From Solirubrobacterales bacterium (GTDB lineage Bacteria > Actinomycetota > Thermoleophilia > Solirubrobacterales > Solirubrobacteraceae), in contig JAFAYV010000004.1 in NCBI GenBank assembly GCA_019240115.1, positions 1-33,608 on the forward strand: a stretch of DNA of 33,608 bases, given 5' to 3'. The stretch's first letter is position 1. The number at the start of each line of letters is the position of its first letter. The translations under genes and the position numbers were made by a program. The notes under the pieces are model-generated. The model saw nothing but the letters and a program-made list of their open reading frames with translations. It ran no database searches and was not told where the DNA came from. Positions 14,953 through 22,131 of the stretch are shown here, one piece after another.

Positions 14953-16001
14953 GCGCGCTCTCCTTCGAGCTGCCGACGGGGCTGGAGGCCACCGAGCCGC
15001 CCGAGGAGCGGGGTGCGAGCCGCGACGGCGTTCGGCTGATGGTCGCCGATCAGCGCCAGGATGGACTCGTGCACGCCCGCTTCAACGAGCTGCCGTCGCT
15101 GCTGGAGCCCGGCGGCCTGATCGTCGTCAACGTGTCGGCGACGCTGCCGGCCGCGGTCGACGGGCGGCGCGGGGACGGGGCGCCGGTCCGGGTGCACTTC
15201 GCCACCGCGGCGCGAAACCTCGACGAGCGGTGGCGCGTCGTCGAGCTGCGCAGCGCCGACGGCTCGCGACCCGCGCGGGGCGGTCCGGGGGAGGCGATCG
15301 CGCTGCCCGGCGCGACGCTCGAGCTCGTCGCCCCGTATGCCGCCGCCGACCGTCTGTGGCTCGCTCGCCTCGACGGCGATGGCGAGTCGGTGCCGGAGCT
15401 GCTCGCTCGCGCCGGACGCCCGATCCGGTACGGCTACGTGCCGCGCGCGTGGCCGCTGGAGGCCTACCAGAACGTGTACGCGACGACCCCCGGCAGCGCG
15501 GAGATGCCGAGCGCCGGACGCCCGTTCACGCCCGAGCTCGTGACCGCGCTCGTCGCCCACGGCATCGGGGTGGCGCCGATCACGCTGCACGCCGGGCTCA
15601 GCTCGCCCGAGCGCCACGAGGGACCGGTGCCCGAGCCGTTCGCGGTGCCGCCGGCCACGGCGCGGGCGGTCAACGCCACGCGGGCGGCGGGTGGGCGGGT
15701 CGTGGCCGTCGGCACCACCGTCGTCCGCGCGCTCGAGACCGTCGCGGGCGAGCCGGCCGCCGATGGCCGTGCCGACGTTCGCCCCGGCGAGGGATGGACG
15801 AACCTGGTCATCGACCCCGAGCGCGGCGTGCGCGCGGTCGACGGGCTGATCACCGGCTGGCACGAGCCCGAGGCGTCACACCTGCTCATGCTCGAGGCGG
15901 TCGCCGGCGACGATCTGCTTCGCCGCAGCTACGCCGCCGCGCTGCGCGGCGGCTACCTCTGGCACGAGTTCGGCGACAGTCACCTGATCCTGCGCGACTG
16001 A
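14949..16001 (+). CDS. QueA-like S-adenosylmethionine ribosyltransferase-isomerase family protein
   Basis: A 350-aa homologue of QueA, the enzyme that transfers the ribosyl part of SAM onto 7-aminomethyl-deazaguanine in tRNA during queuosine synthesis. Family parts seen: ARFNELPSLLEPGGLIVVN near the N-terminus, YQNVYATTPGSAEMPSAGRPFT (about 173-194), VNATRAAGGRVVAVGTTVVRALE (241-263), and WTNLVIDP with VDGLITGWHEPEASHLLML near the end. Several family signatures are altered: PTAGLHFT is PSAGRPFT, VTLHVG is ITLHAG, and TNFHLPxSTL is TGWHEPEASHL. It is coupled to an SDR and no other queuosine gene is in the window. I therefore call it QueA-like, not queA. Confidence 0.85.
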   Translation: MSALSFELPTGLEATEPPEERGASRDGVRLMVADQRQDGLVHARFNELPSLLEPGGLIVVNVSATLPAAVDGRRGDGAPVRVHFATAARNLDERWRVVELRSADGSRPARGGPGEAIALPGATLELVAPYAAADRLWLARLDGDGESVPELLARAGRPIRYGYVPRAWPLEAYQNVYATTPGSAEMPSAGRPFTPELVTALVAHGIGVAPITLHAGLSSPERHEGPVPEPFAVPPATARAVNATRAAGGRVVAVGTTVVRALETVAGEPAADGRADVRPGEGWTNLVIDPERGVRAVDGLITGWHEPEASHLLMLEAVAGDDLLRRSYAAALRGGYLWHEFGDSHLILRD

Positions 16002-16004
16002 CGA

Positions 16005-17042
16005 TCAGCGCCCGCGCAGCTGCCCCGAGTCGAGGCCGTCGAGCAGGCCGACGACCCGCGGGTCGCGAGCGGGCTCGAGCAGCGCCGCGCTGCCCGGCCA
16101 GTACGGATGCGGCGGCGTGGCGCGATCGAGGAGCACCGGCTCGAACAGCCACGAGCCGGTGTTCAGCAGTCGCGTCCCGTCTGGAGCCTCCGGCCAGCGC
16201 TCGCCGTTCAGCGGGCCGGCCCGATGGACGTGCCCGAACACGACCCAGTCGGCCTGCACGCCGAGCCGCCGCACGACCTGGCCCATCGCGCTCAGGCTCC
16301 CGTGACGCATCTGGGCATCGATCAGGGCGGCCGTGACCGGCGCGAGGTCGGCGTCCATGAGCAGCCGGGGCAGCCGCGGCAGGGCCGTGCGGCGCAGCGC
16401 CTCCGCGGTCGTCTCCAGCACCGTCGCGATCGGGCGCTCGCTGAGGCGAGGGAGCAGCGATTCGCTGCGCCGTCGCGCCCGCCGCCGCCGACTGCGCCAC
16501 CGCGCGAGCTCGTAGCCGTTGGGCAGCTCCGGGCTCGCCCGCCCGCCGCGCAGGCGGCCGCGCGGCAGGCCGAGCGCCGATTCGGGCAGCAGGTGTCGAT
16601 CGAGGTAGTGACCGTGCGTCGCCCAGACGCGATCGGCGAGCCAGACGCCGGGGTAGCGGACGGTGACCTGAGCCGGTGCCAGCCAACCGGTCATCTCGCG
16701 CAGCAACGGGGTCGCCGTCGTCGGGACCTGCTCGTCGAGCCCGAGGAGCTCGCCGCGCTGCAGTGCCCATGGGCGTATGAGGCTCGCATCGTGGTTGCCG
16801 GGGACGACCACCACCTCGCGCCCGGCGCCCAGGCGACGGCCGAGCTCGCGCAGCAGCGGCTCCGCGATCGCCATCGAGCGCCGCGGCCGGCGCGTCATGA
16901 GCTCGACCGTGTCGCCGAGCAGAACGAGCCGGTCGACGCCGGCGGCCGCGTCGAGCAGCCGCGCCCGCGGCTCGGCCAGGCGGAGCACGTCGTGCCGCGC
17001 GCGGTTGCCGAGATGCAGGTCGGAGATGACCAGCGTGCGCAC
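16005..17042 (-). CDS. Calcineurin-like metallophosphoesterase
   Basis: A 345-aa metal-dependent phosphoesterase with all five family blocks: SDLHLGN (8-14), GDTVEL (44-49), GNHDASL (103-109), ATHGHYLDRHL (about 166-176) and FGHVHRAG (about 267-274). These residues bind two metal ions. The C-terminal part contains an arginine-rich segment ([14 protein letters not shown]), possibly for an anionic ligand or the membrane. The overall order resembles LpxH-like and related enzymes, but the substrate cannot be told. It is convergent with the QueA-like gene, with 3 bp between stops. A 420-bp structured non-coding region lies upstream. Confidence 0.9.
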   Translation of the reverse strand: MRTLVISDLHLGNRARHDVLRLAEPRARLLDAAAGVDRLVLLGDTVELMTRRPRRSMAIAEPLLRELGRRLGAGREVVVVPGNHDASLIRPWALQRGELLGLDEQVPTTATPLLREMTGWLAPAQVTVRYPGVWLADRVWATHGHYLDRHLLPESALGLPRGRLRGGRASPELPNGYELARWRSRRRRARRRSESLLPRLSERPIATVLETTAEALRRTALPRLPRLLMDADLAPVTAALIDAQMRHGSLSAMGQVVRRLGVQADWVVFGHVHRAGPLNGERWPEAPDGTRLLNTGSWLFEPVLLDRATPPHPYWPGSAALLEPARDPRVVGLLDGLDSGQLRGR

Positions 17043-17119
17043 GAGGCGCGGACGTTAGCCGGACGAGCGCGACGTTTCGGCGAGTGCCCCGTTCTGCCGA
17101 CTTGGGGCGGCGCGCCGTC

Positions 17120-17175
17120 GTGCGGTGGATTTCATCCGCCACGGGCCCCGTGGCGGCGGATCGTTTCCACCGCAC
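17120..17175. repeat. Long two-part hairpin
   Basis: Outer arms GTGCGGTGGA (17120-17129) and TCCACCGCAC (17166-17175) are perfectly complementary. Inside them ATCCGCCACGG (17134-17144) pairs with CCGTGGCGGCGGAT (17148-17161), with one 3-nt bulge. The two asymmetric 4-nt joints (TTTC and CGTT) make it look like an RNA structure more than a simple terminator. Confidence 0.75.
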
Positions 17176-17341
17176 CTCGTGCGACGTGGCGGGCCGTGGT
17201 CGATTTGGCTCACCCCGGGGATCCTTTCCACCGACCCCCGCCCCGCATGCCGTGGTGTGGTCGTTTTTCCCCGCGGATCGACCCCGGCGAGCCACCCGGG
17301 CTCGGGGGTGGCAGCCGGAATGGCGTGCGGAGGGCGCTTAT

Positions 17342-17428
17342 TGGCGGCCACCCCCCGCGGCGGCGGCCACCCCCCGCGGCCACCCCCGTGGCGGCGGCCA
17401 CCCCCCGCGGCGGCGGCCACCCCCCGCC
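17342..17428. repeat. 19-bp GC-rich minisatellite with G-tracts on the minus strand
   Basis: The unit GGCGGCGGCCACCCCCCGC (19 bp, plus strand) occurs about five times, one of them shortened. It has C-tracts of 5-6 at 17351, 17370, 17383, 17401 and 17420. On the minus strand, the coding strand of both flanking genes, these are five G-tracts with 7-13-nt loops, which could form a G-quadruplex in DNA or RNA. Confidence 0.85.
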
Positions 17429-17462
17429 GCGGCGGTCACATCTCCGGCGCGGCGCGGCGACG

Positions 17463-18149
17463 CTAGACGGTGACCAGCGACTGGAAGGTCAGCGGCAGAC
17501 CGCGGGCGACGACGAGCACCGGGGCGGTCGCCTCCTCGATCGCGTTCTGGGCACTGGAGGTGAGCATCGCGCGGCCGTGACGCGCCTCCGGCCGGGAGCC
17601 GGCGACGATCAGGTCGACGCCCGAATGGCGGTCGACGACGGTGGCCTCGAGGCGGTCGGCGAGCGTGTAGGCGGTTTCGATCGCGGCCTCGTCGGCGGTG
17701 CCGCGCAGGATCCCGATGGTCGCGATCTCGGGCTCGGGTCCGACCGCGTAGCAGGCCGGCGCGAAGCCGACGGCGACCGGTCCGTTCTCGAGCAGCGGCT
17801 GCGCCGAGCGGCCGATCGCGACGTGCCCGGCGCGGGTGCGGTACTCGGAGCCGAAGACGACGAGATCGGCGCCGATGTCGCCGGCCAGCCACGACAGCCC
17901 AGCGCTCGTCGAGGCGCTCATGACGACGTGACGCTCGACGTAGGAGTCATCGAGCCAGGCGGCGCCGCGGTGCAGCAGCGCGCTCGCCGCGCGGGCCGCC
18001 TCCTCCTCGCGCTCGAGCCGTCCCTGCGCGGCATGGCGCACATAGGCGAGGGTCAGCTCCGCGCCGGCGTCGCGGAGGACCCGGCCGAGCATGAGCGCGT
18101 CGTGGTCGTTCTGGCTGTCGTCGTAGGAGATGATCGCGTTCGTTCGCAT
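17463..18149 (-). CDS. Tandem-domain universal stress protein
   Basis: A 228-aa protein of two Usp-like halves. The first (1-125) begins with NAIISYDDSQNDHDALMLG and closes with GADLVVFGSEYRTRAGHVAIGRSAQPLLENGPVAVGFAP. The second (about 140-225) closes with GVDLIVAGSRPEARHGRAMLTSSAQNAIEEATAPVLVVARG. Both keep the G-x-S loop and GRS/TSS helix start of the family, though the strand-1 nucleotide loop is changed. The ATG at 18149 has AGGGGCGG upstream. It is divergent from the LysR gene over 102 bp, so LysR may control it. Role in stress survival is inferred from the family. Confidence 0.88.
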   Translation of the reverse strand: MRTNAIISYDDSQNDHDALMLGRVLRDAGAELTLAYVRHAAQGRLEREEEAARAASALLHRGAAWLDDSYVERHVVMSASTSAGLSWLAGDIGADLVVFGSEYRTRAGHVAIGRSAQPLLENGPVAVGFAPACYAVGPEPEIATIGILRGTADEAAIETAYTLADRLEATVVDRHSGVDLIVAGSRPEARHGRAMLTSSAQNAIEEATAPVLVVARGLPLTFQSLVTV

Positions 18150-18251
18150 CGCTGCCGCCCCTGGTGAAAGGTGTGGTTTCGGCCCGGGACTGTGCCAGTC
18201 GCGTCATATCAGTTCCAGTGAAGGTCGTCATCAACTACATTAGCGTTGCTG

Positions 18252-19199
18252 ATGCTCAACCTCGCTCGTCTGCAGGTGTTTCGCGAGGTCGTCACGTGCG
18301 GCTCGTTTTCGGCCGCGGCCGATGCACTGTCCTACACGCAGTCGGCGGTGTCGCAGTCGGTCGCGCGCCTGGAGGCCGAGACGGGCGCGGCGCTCGTCGT
18401 CCGCGACCGCAAGGGCGTGCGACCCACCGAGGCGGGGGCGACGCTGCTGCGCCACGCCGAGCTCATCCTCACCCAGGCTCGGGCGGCCGAGGCCGAGCTC
18501 GACGCGATCCTCGGCCTGCGCGCGGGCCGGTTGCGCGTCGCGTCCTTCCCGTCGGGCGGCGAGACCCTGATGCCTCCGGCGGTCGCCCGTTTCCGTCGCG
18601 CGCACCCCGAGGTGGCGCTGACCCTCGTCGAGGGCGAGCCCGAGGAGATCGGCCCCCGGATCCGCTCCGGCGACGTCGACCTCGGCCTCCTGTACGAGTT
18701 CCCCGGCGCGCACCGCGCCGGACTGCGTCCGTCGGTCGGCCTGCGGGCACGGCGGCTGCTCGACGACCCGATGCACGTGGCGCTGCCCGCCGAGCACCCC
18801 CTCGTCGGCGTGTCCCGGCTGCGCCTCGCCGACCTGTGCCACGAGCAATGGGTGCAGACGTCCTCGACGAGCCCGTGCGCGCGCCACGTCGTCCGCACCT
18901 GCCTGGACTCCGGCTTCGCGCCCGACGTGGCGTTCGAGTCAGACGACTACGACACCGTGCAGGGTCTCGTGGCGGCGGGCGTCGGCGTCGCGCTCATCCC
19001 CCAGCTGGCGCTCAGCCGGCTGCACTCGGGGGTCGTCGTGCGCTCGCTGACGCCGAGCAGCCCGAGCCGGCGGGTGACCGTCGCCACGCTGCCCGGGGCG
19101 GGCGTCGCGCCGGCGGCGCGATCGATGATCCAGGTGCTCTCCGACGTCGCCGCTCGTCACCGGGAGCGGGCGCGATCGACCGATCCCGCCGTCGACTGA
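18252..19199 (+). CDS. LysR-family transcriptional regulator
   Basis: A 315-aa LTTR with an N-terminal helix-turn-helix (LARLQVFREVVTCGSFSAAADALSYTQSAVSQSVARLEAETG, about 4-44) and a periplasmic-binding-protein-like effector domain (about 90-295; GRLRVASFPSGGETLMPP, DVDLGLLYEFP, DYDTVQGLVAAGVGVALIP). The ATG at 18252 is preferred over an in-frame TTG at 18246. A -10-like TAGCGT ends 5 nt before the ATG, possibly a leaderless message. It is divergent from the tandem stress protein. The last residues (RSTDPAVD) and the stop are encoded by the edge of the repeat array that follows, so the natural C-terminus may have been altered. Confidence 0.92.
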   Translation: MLNLARLQVFREVVTCGSFSAAADALSYTQSAVSQSVARLEAETGAALVVRDRKGVRPTEAGATLLRHAELILTQARAAEAELDAILGLRAGRLRVASFPSGGETLMPPAVARFRRAHPEVALTLVEGEPEEIGPRIRSGDVDLGLLYEFPGAHRAGLRPSVGLRARRLLDDPMHVALPAEHPLVGVSRLRLADLCHEQWVQTSSTSPCARHVVRTCLDSGFAPDVAFESDDYDTVQGLVAAGVGVALIPQLALSRLHSGVVVRSLTPSSPSRRVTVATLPGAGVAPAARSMIQVLSDVAARHRERARSTDPAVD

Positions 19200-19319
19200 C
19201 CGGGCAGTCGGCTCGTCCCGCGGTCGACCGACCGGCAGTCGACTCATCCCGCGGTCGAGTGATCGGGCAGTCGGCTCATCCCGCGGTCGACTGACCGGCA
19301 GTCGACTCATCCCGCGGTC
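19174..19319. repeat. Tandem array of 31/32-bp hairpin repeats between convergent genes
   Basis: Four full units start at 19194, 19226, 19257 and 19289 with lengths 32, 31, 32 and 31, preceded by a degenerate half unit at 19174. Each unit carries a dyad (GACTGACCGGCAGTC and variants) and ends in CCCGCGGTC. Units 1 and 3 share GGGCAGTCGGCTC and units 2 and 4 share GGCAGTCGACTCATCC. The array is therefore a duplicated 63-bp dimer with four differences. It separates the LysR gene from the START-like gene. Confidence 0.9.
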
Positions 19320-19329
19320 GCGTAACCCC

Positions 19330-19779
19330 TCAGTCGAGCGCCGTGACCTCGGCGGCGAGCTCCTGCGCCCGCCGGCCGACGACGAGCGGGCGCAGGGCGC
19401 GCTCGAGCGCTCGGGCCATGAAGTTGACCGGCCCGGCGTCGAGCGCGAGCCGGAACGTCGCGCGCGTCCGGTCGCCGGCGAGCTCCTCGAGCTCCCACGA
19501 GCCGTCCATCGCGTCCACGTCCTCGGACTCCACGCGCGTGAAGCTGACGCGGTACGGCGCGTCGTAGCTGAGCCCCACGCGGCAGGCGACCTTCTTGACG
19601 CGGGCGTCGGACACCGTGTCGCACACGAGTACGCGGCCCTCGGCGTCGGTCTCCACGACCTCGACGCTCTCGAGTCCCTGCTGCCACCGCGGCCAGCGCG
19701 CGACGTCCTGGAGCACCGCCCAGCAGCGCTCGACGCCGGCGTCGATCTCGGCGGTGGACTCGCCGGTGAGCATCGTCAT
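19330..19779 (-). CDS. START-like (SRPBCC) protein
   Basis: A 149-aa protein with the polyketide-cyclase/START-like fold: first strand (GESTAEIDAGVERCWAVLQD), the helix-turn VARWPRWQQGLESVEVVE, sheet strands VLVCDTVSDARVKKVACRV, YRVSFTRVES, SWELEELAGDRTRATFRLAL and a C-terminal helix (NFMARALERALRPLVVGRRAQEL). Such proteins bind lipids or other hydrophobic ligands. The ATG at 19779 overlaps the stop of the sedolisin gene by 4 bp (ATGA), and GAGG lies upstream, so it is translated with the protease. A link between ligand-binding protein and protease is not obvious. It differs in sequence from the START-like protein at 6278-6670. Confidence 0.88.
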   Translation of the reverse strand: MTMLTGESTAEIDAGVERCWAVLQDVARWPRWQQGLESVEVVETDAEGRVLVCDTVSDARVKKVACRVGLSYDAPYRVSFTRVESEDVDAMDGSWELEELAGDRTRATFRLALDAGPVNFMARALERALRPLVVGRRAQELAAEVTALD

Positions 19780-21971
19780 CGTCGTCGCCTCGTCGCCGAC
19801 ACCGTCCAGTGGAAGCTGCGCGTCGCGGTCGAGCGCTCGCCGTCGAAGGCCGAGACGTGGACGAGGAATCGTCCCTGCCGACGGGGCCGTCCCGAGATCT
19901 CGCCGGTCCGGGCATCGATCCTCAGGCCGATCGGCAGCCCGCGGGCCGCGTAGGTGATCCGCTGCCCCGAGGCGTCGCTCGCGTGCACGCGCACCGTGAC
20001 CACGTGGCCGACGGTCGCGCGATGGTCGGCGATGCGCGGCAGGCGGATGGTCGAGGCGCACAGCGATCGGGCGAGCGCGGCCGCGTCGGGCGAGCCGAGC
20101 CCGCTGGCCAGGTCGTAGCCCGGGGCGGCGCGGAACTGGCCGCCGTTGGTGGCGGTGAAGTCGTTGTCGCCGACCCTGACGTCGTGGAAGTCGGCGCCGT
20201 AGGAGGTCGCGGCGGCGCGGTACAGCGCGGGATCGGCGTAGCCGACCGAGGCATGGCGACAGCCCGGCGAGTCGTCGACGAGCGCCATCAGCGCCGCCCA
20301 CACGGGAGCCGCGCCGCTCGTACCGCCGACGCCCTGCCAGCCCCGCGGGAGGCCGTCATCGGCGCCGGATCCGTTGAAGTAGAGGAGATAGCCGGTCGTC
20401 GGATCGGCGTCCATCGCGACATCGGGCACGGCTCGACAATATCCGCGCGTCCTGCCGCAGTGCCCTCCGGCGTCCGCCGGCTGGCGGACGTGCAGCCGGT
20501 CGGGCGCCTCGGACTGCGCGGGCGGCATCGTCCACAGCGCCGAGACGCCGCCCCCGCCGGCGCCGGCCGTCGGCAGCCCCGCCGCGGGCGAGCCCGCGTT
20601 GTTCCAGACCGCCTCGGTCGGGGGCGGGCCGGTGGCGCGCAGCGTCGTACCACCGACGCCCGTCGCGTAGGGCTGGCTCGCCGGGTCATCGACCGCGAGC
20701 CGCGTATTCGGCGCCGAGCCGGGGATGTCGCAGTCCTGCGCGCCGCTGTCGCCGGCGGCGGCGACGATCGTCTGTCCCTGGATCGTCGCCTGCGCGAACA
20801 GCGTGCTCTCGGCTCGGGCATCGGAGCGGCCGAGTGCCGACTCGCACTCTCCCCACGACACGCTGATCACGCGTGCCCGATCCTGGTTGATGATCGACGA
20901 GAAGATGTCGTAGGGACCCGAGCCGGGCGCGCCCAGGTTCGAGTTCGGGCCCTGGTAGACGAGCACCCGGGCGTCGGGCGCCATCGCGATCGTGTTCTCG
21001 ATGTCGAGCGCCGCTTCGCCGCCGCCCGGGCCGTGGCCGGCGCCGCCGTCGACCGGGACATAGGACACCGCGGCGTCAGTGCCATAACAGGCCTGGAAGG
21101 CGGCGATGTCGTCGGGGTCGTCGGGTTCGAGCTCGTACAGCGCGATCGTGATGCCCGCCCCGCGGTCGCCGCTGCGATACAGACCCGAGAAGCCGTAGGC
21201 GGAAGCGATCTGGTCGGCGGTGTACGCCGATTGGGTGGGAGCCGCCGCCCGCGCCTGCGCGCAGGGCTGCGGCCCGTCGGTGTCGACGTCGGGCCGCGCC
21301 CGGGCCGCCGCGGTCGCCGGTGCCGCCGCAATCGCCGGTGCCGCCCCGGTCGCCGGTGCCGCCCCGGTCGCCGGTGCGGCCGCGATCGCCGGTGCCGCCC
21401 CGGTCGCGGGTGCCGCCGCGATCGCCGGTGCCGCCGCGATCGCCGGCGCCGTCCAGGCCGCGCCGCGCGCGAGGCGGTCGAGCAGGGGCCGGGGCGCCGC
21501 CGTGGCGCTCAGCCCGACGATCGATTGCACGCCGACGTCGAGCCGGGGTGGTGCGCCGGCGGAGATCGTACCGTGGGCGTGGCCGATCAGGTCGATCGCG
21601 AGTGCCGACTGCAGCCGGGCCGCGGTCGCGATCACCGGGATCGACAGCCCGCCGGCGGCCGTCGGGCCCGGGCGCAGCCCGCGGGCGCGCAGCCGGGCGC
21701 GGACGCGGCGGATCTCGCTCGCCGGCGCGCCGAAGCGCGCGGCGAACTGGTGCGGGGTCAGATACCGGCGGTAGTCGGGGCTGCCCGGATCCGAGACCGC
21801 CGCAGCGTACGCGCGCAGCGCGGCGGGGTCGCGGGGGCGCAGCGCCACCTGCAGGTGGACGCGCGTCCGGGGCGCCACGCGGGCGGCGCCGGCCATCGGC
21901 GCGAACAGCGGCGGCCCGATCACGACGAAGGCGGTGGTGATCCATGCCGCGGTGCGCGAGCGTCGCGACAT
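19776..21971 (-). CDS. Secreted sedolisin (peptidase S53) with Ala-Pro linker and Ig-like tail
   Basis: Secreted acid-type serine peptidase of 731 aa. Signal peptide or anchor at 1-30; pro-kumamolisin domain (about 35-170, SPDYRRYLTPHQFAARFG). An Ala-Pro-rich linker (173-224) is built of repeats of AIAAAP and ATGAAP. The catalytic domain (about 245-640) has Glu319 and Asp323 (GEAALDIE), oxyanion Asp408 (AAAGDSGA) and Ser552 (GGTSGAAP), plus the calcium-binding end (ADFHDVRVGDND, APGYDLASGLGSPD). A C-terminal He_PIG-type Ig-like domain (about 642-724, LPIGLRIDARTGEISGRP) may aid surface binding. The ATG at 21971 starts the signal peptide; the frame runs open further up. The catalytic set is complete, so it should be active. 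Confidence 0.93.
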   Translation of the reverse strand: MSRRSRTAAWITTAFVVIGPPLFAPMAGAARVAPRTRVHLQVALRPRDPAALRAYAAAVSDPGSPDYRRYLTPHQFAARFGAPASEIRRVRARLRARGLRPGPTAAGGLSIPVIATAARLQSALAIDLIGHAHGTISAGAPPRLDVGVQSIVGLSATAAPRPLLDRLARGAAWTAPAIAAAPAIAAAPATGAAPAIAAAPATGAAPATGAAPAIAAAPATAAARARPDVDTDGPQPCAQARAAAPTQSAYTADQIASAYGFSGLYRSGDRGAGITIALYELEPDDPDDIAAFQACYGTDAAVSYVPVDGGAGHGPGGGEAALDIENTIAMAPDARVLVYQGPNSNLGAPGSGPYDIFSSIINQDRARVISVSWGECESALGRSDARAESTLFAQATIQGQTIVAAAGDSGAQDCDIPGSAPNTRLAVDDPASQPYATGVGGTTLRATGPPPTEAVWNNAGSPAAGLPTAGAGGGGVSALWTMPPAQSEAPDRLHVRQPADAGGHCGRTRGYCRAVPDVAMDADPTTGYLLYFNGSGADDGLPRGWQGVGGTSGAAPVWAALMALVDDSPGCRHASVGYADPALYRAAATSYGADFHDVRVGDNDFTATNGGQFRAAPGYDLASGLGSPDAAALARSLCASTIRLPRIADHRATVGHVVTVRVHASDASGQRITYAARGLPIGLRIDARTGEISGRPRRQGRFLVHVSAFDGERSTATRSFHWTVSATRRRR
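21300..21455. repeat. Short-period repeat coding for the Ala-Pro linker
   Basis: Variants of GTCGCCGGTGCCGCC and ATCGCCGGTGCCGCC recur with 15-18-bp spacing on the plus strand and translate on the minus strand to Ala-Ala-Pro-Ala linker units. The two alternating sub-units (with Ile or with Thr-Gly) suggest slippage growth. Confidence 0.85.
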
Positions 21972-22131
21972 CAGCGCGGGCAGCGTACTACCGCGGCCGG
22001 GTGGGGTCCGCCGGGCGCCGCCCGGACCAATGACCCCGACGCGATCCCGCTGGACGCGGCGGCGTTCAGACATCCGTCCAGTCGCGGCACCGACGCGCGT
22101 CATGCACCGGGCCAGACCCGAAAAGCCGAGC

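Larger units (their letters stand above)
17043..17462. other. 420-bp non-coding region with hairpin and G-rich minisatellite
   Basis: This lies between the metallophosphoesterase start and the stress-protein stop, both on the minus strand. It contains a long hairpin (17120-17175), a diverged tandem duplication starting GGATC (near 17158 and 17219, 61-bp offset) and the repeat array at 17342-17428. No frame looks like a gene. It must also hold the metallophosphoesterase promoter, which I cannot place. Confidence 0.7.

Noticed and set aside
17055-17420. A minus-strand open frame over the G-rich repeat
   Set aside because: Proline, glycine and arginine-rich repeat translation, no start signal, no family match; the sequence looks structural.
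16107-18167. A plus-strand open frame of 686 codons
   Set aside because: Antisense to the metallophosphoesterase and stress protein, and it crosses the non-coding repeat region with no domain.
19174-19319. CRISPR array
   Set aside because: Units follow each other directly with no unique spacers, units are 31-32 bp long and alternate in two sub-types, and no cas gene is nearby.
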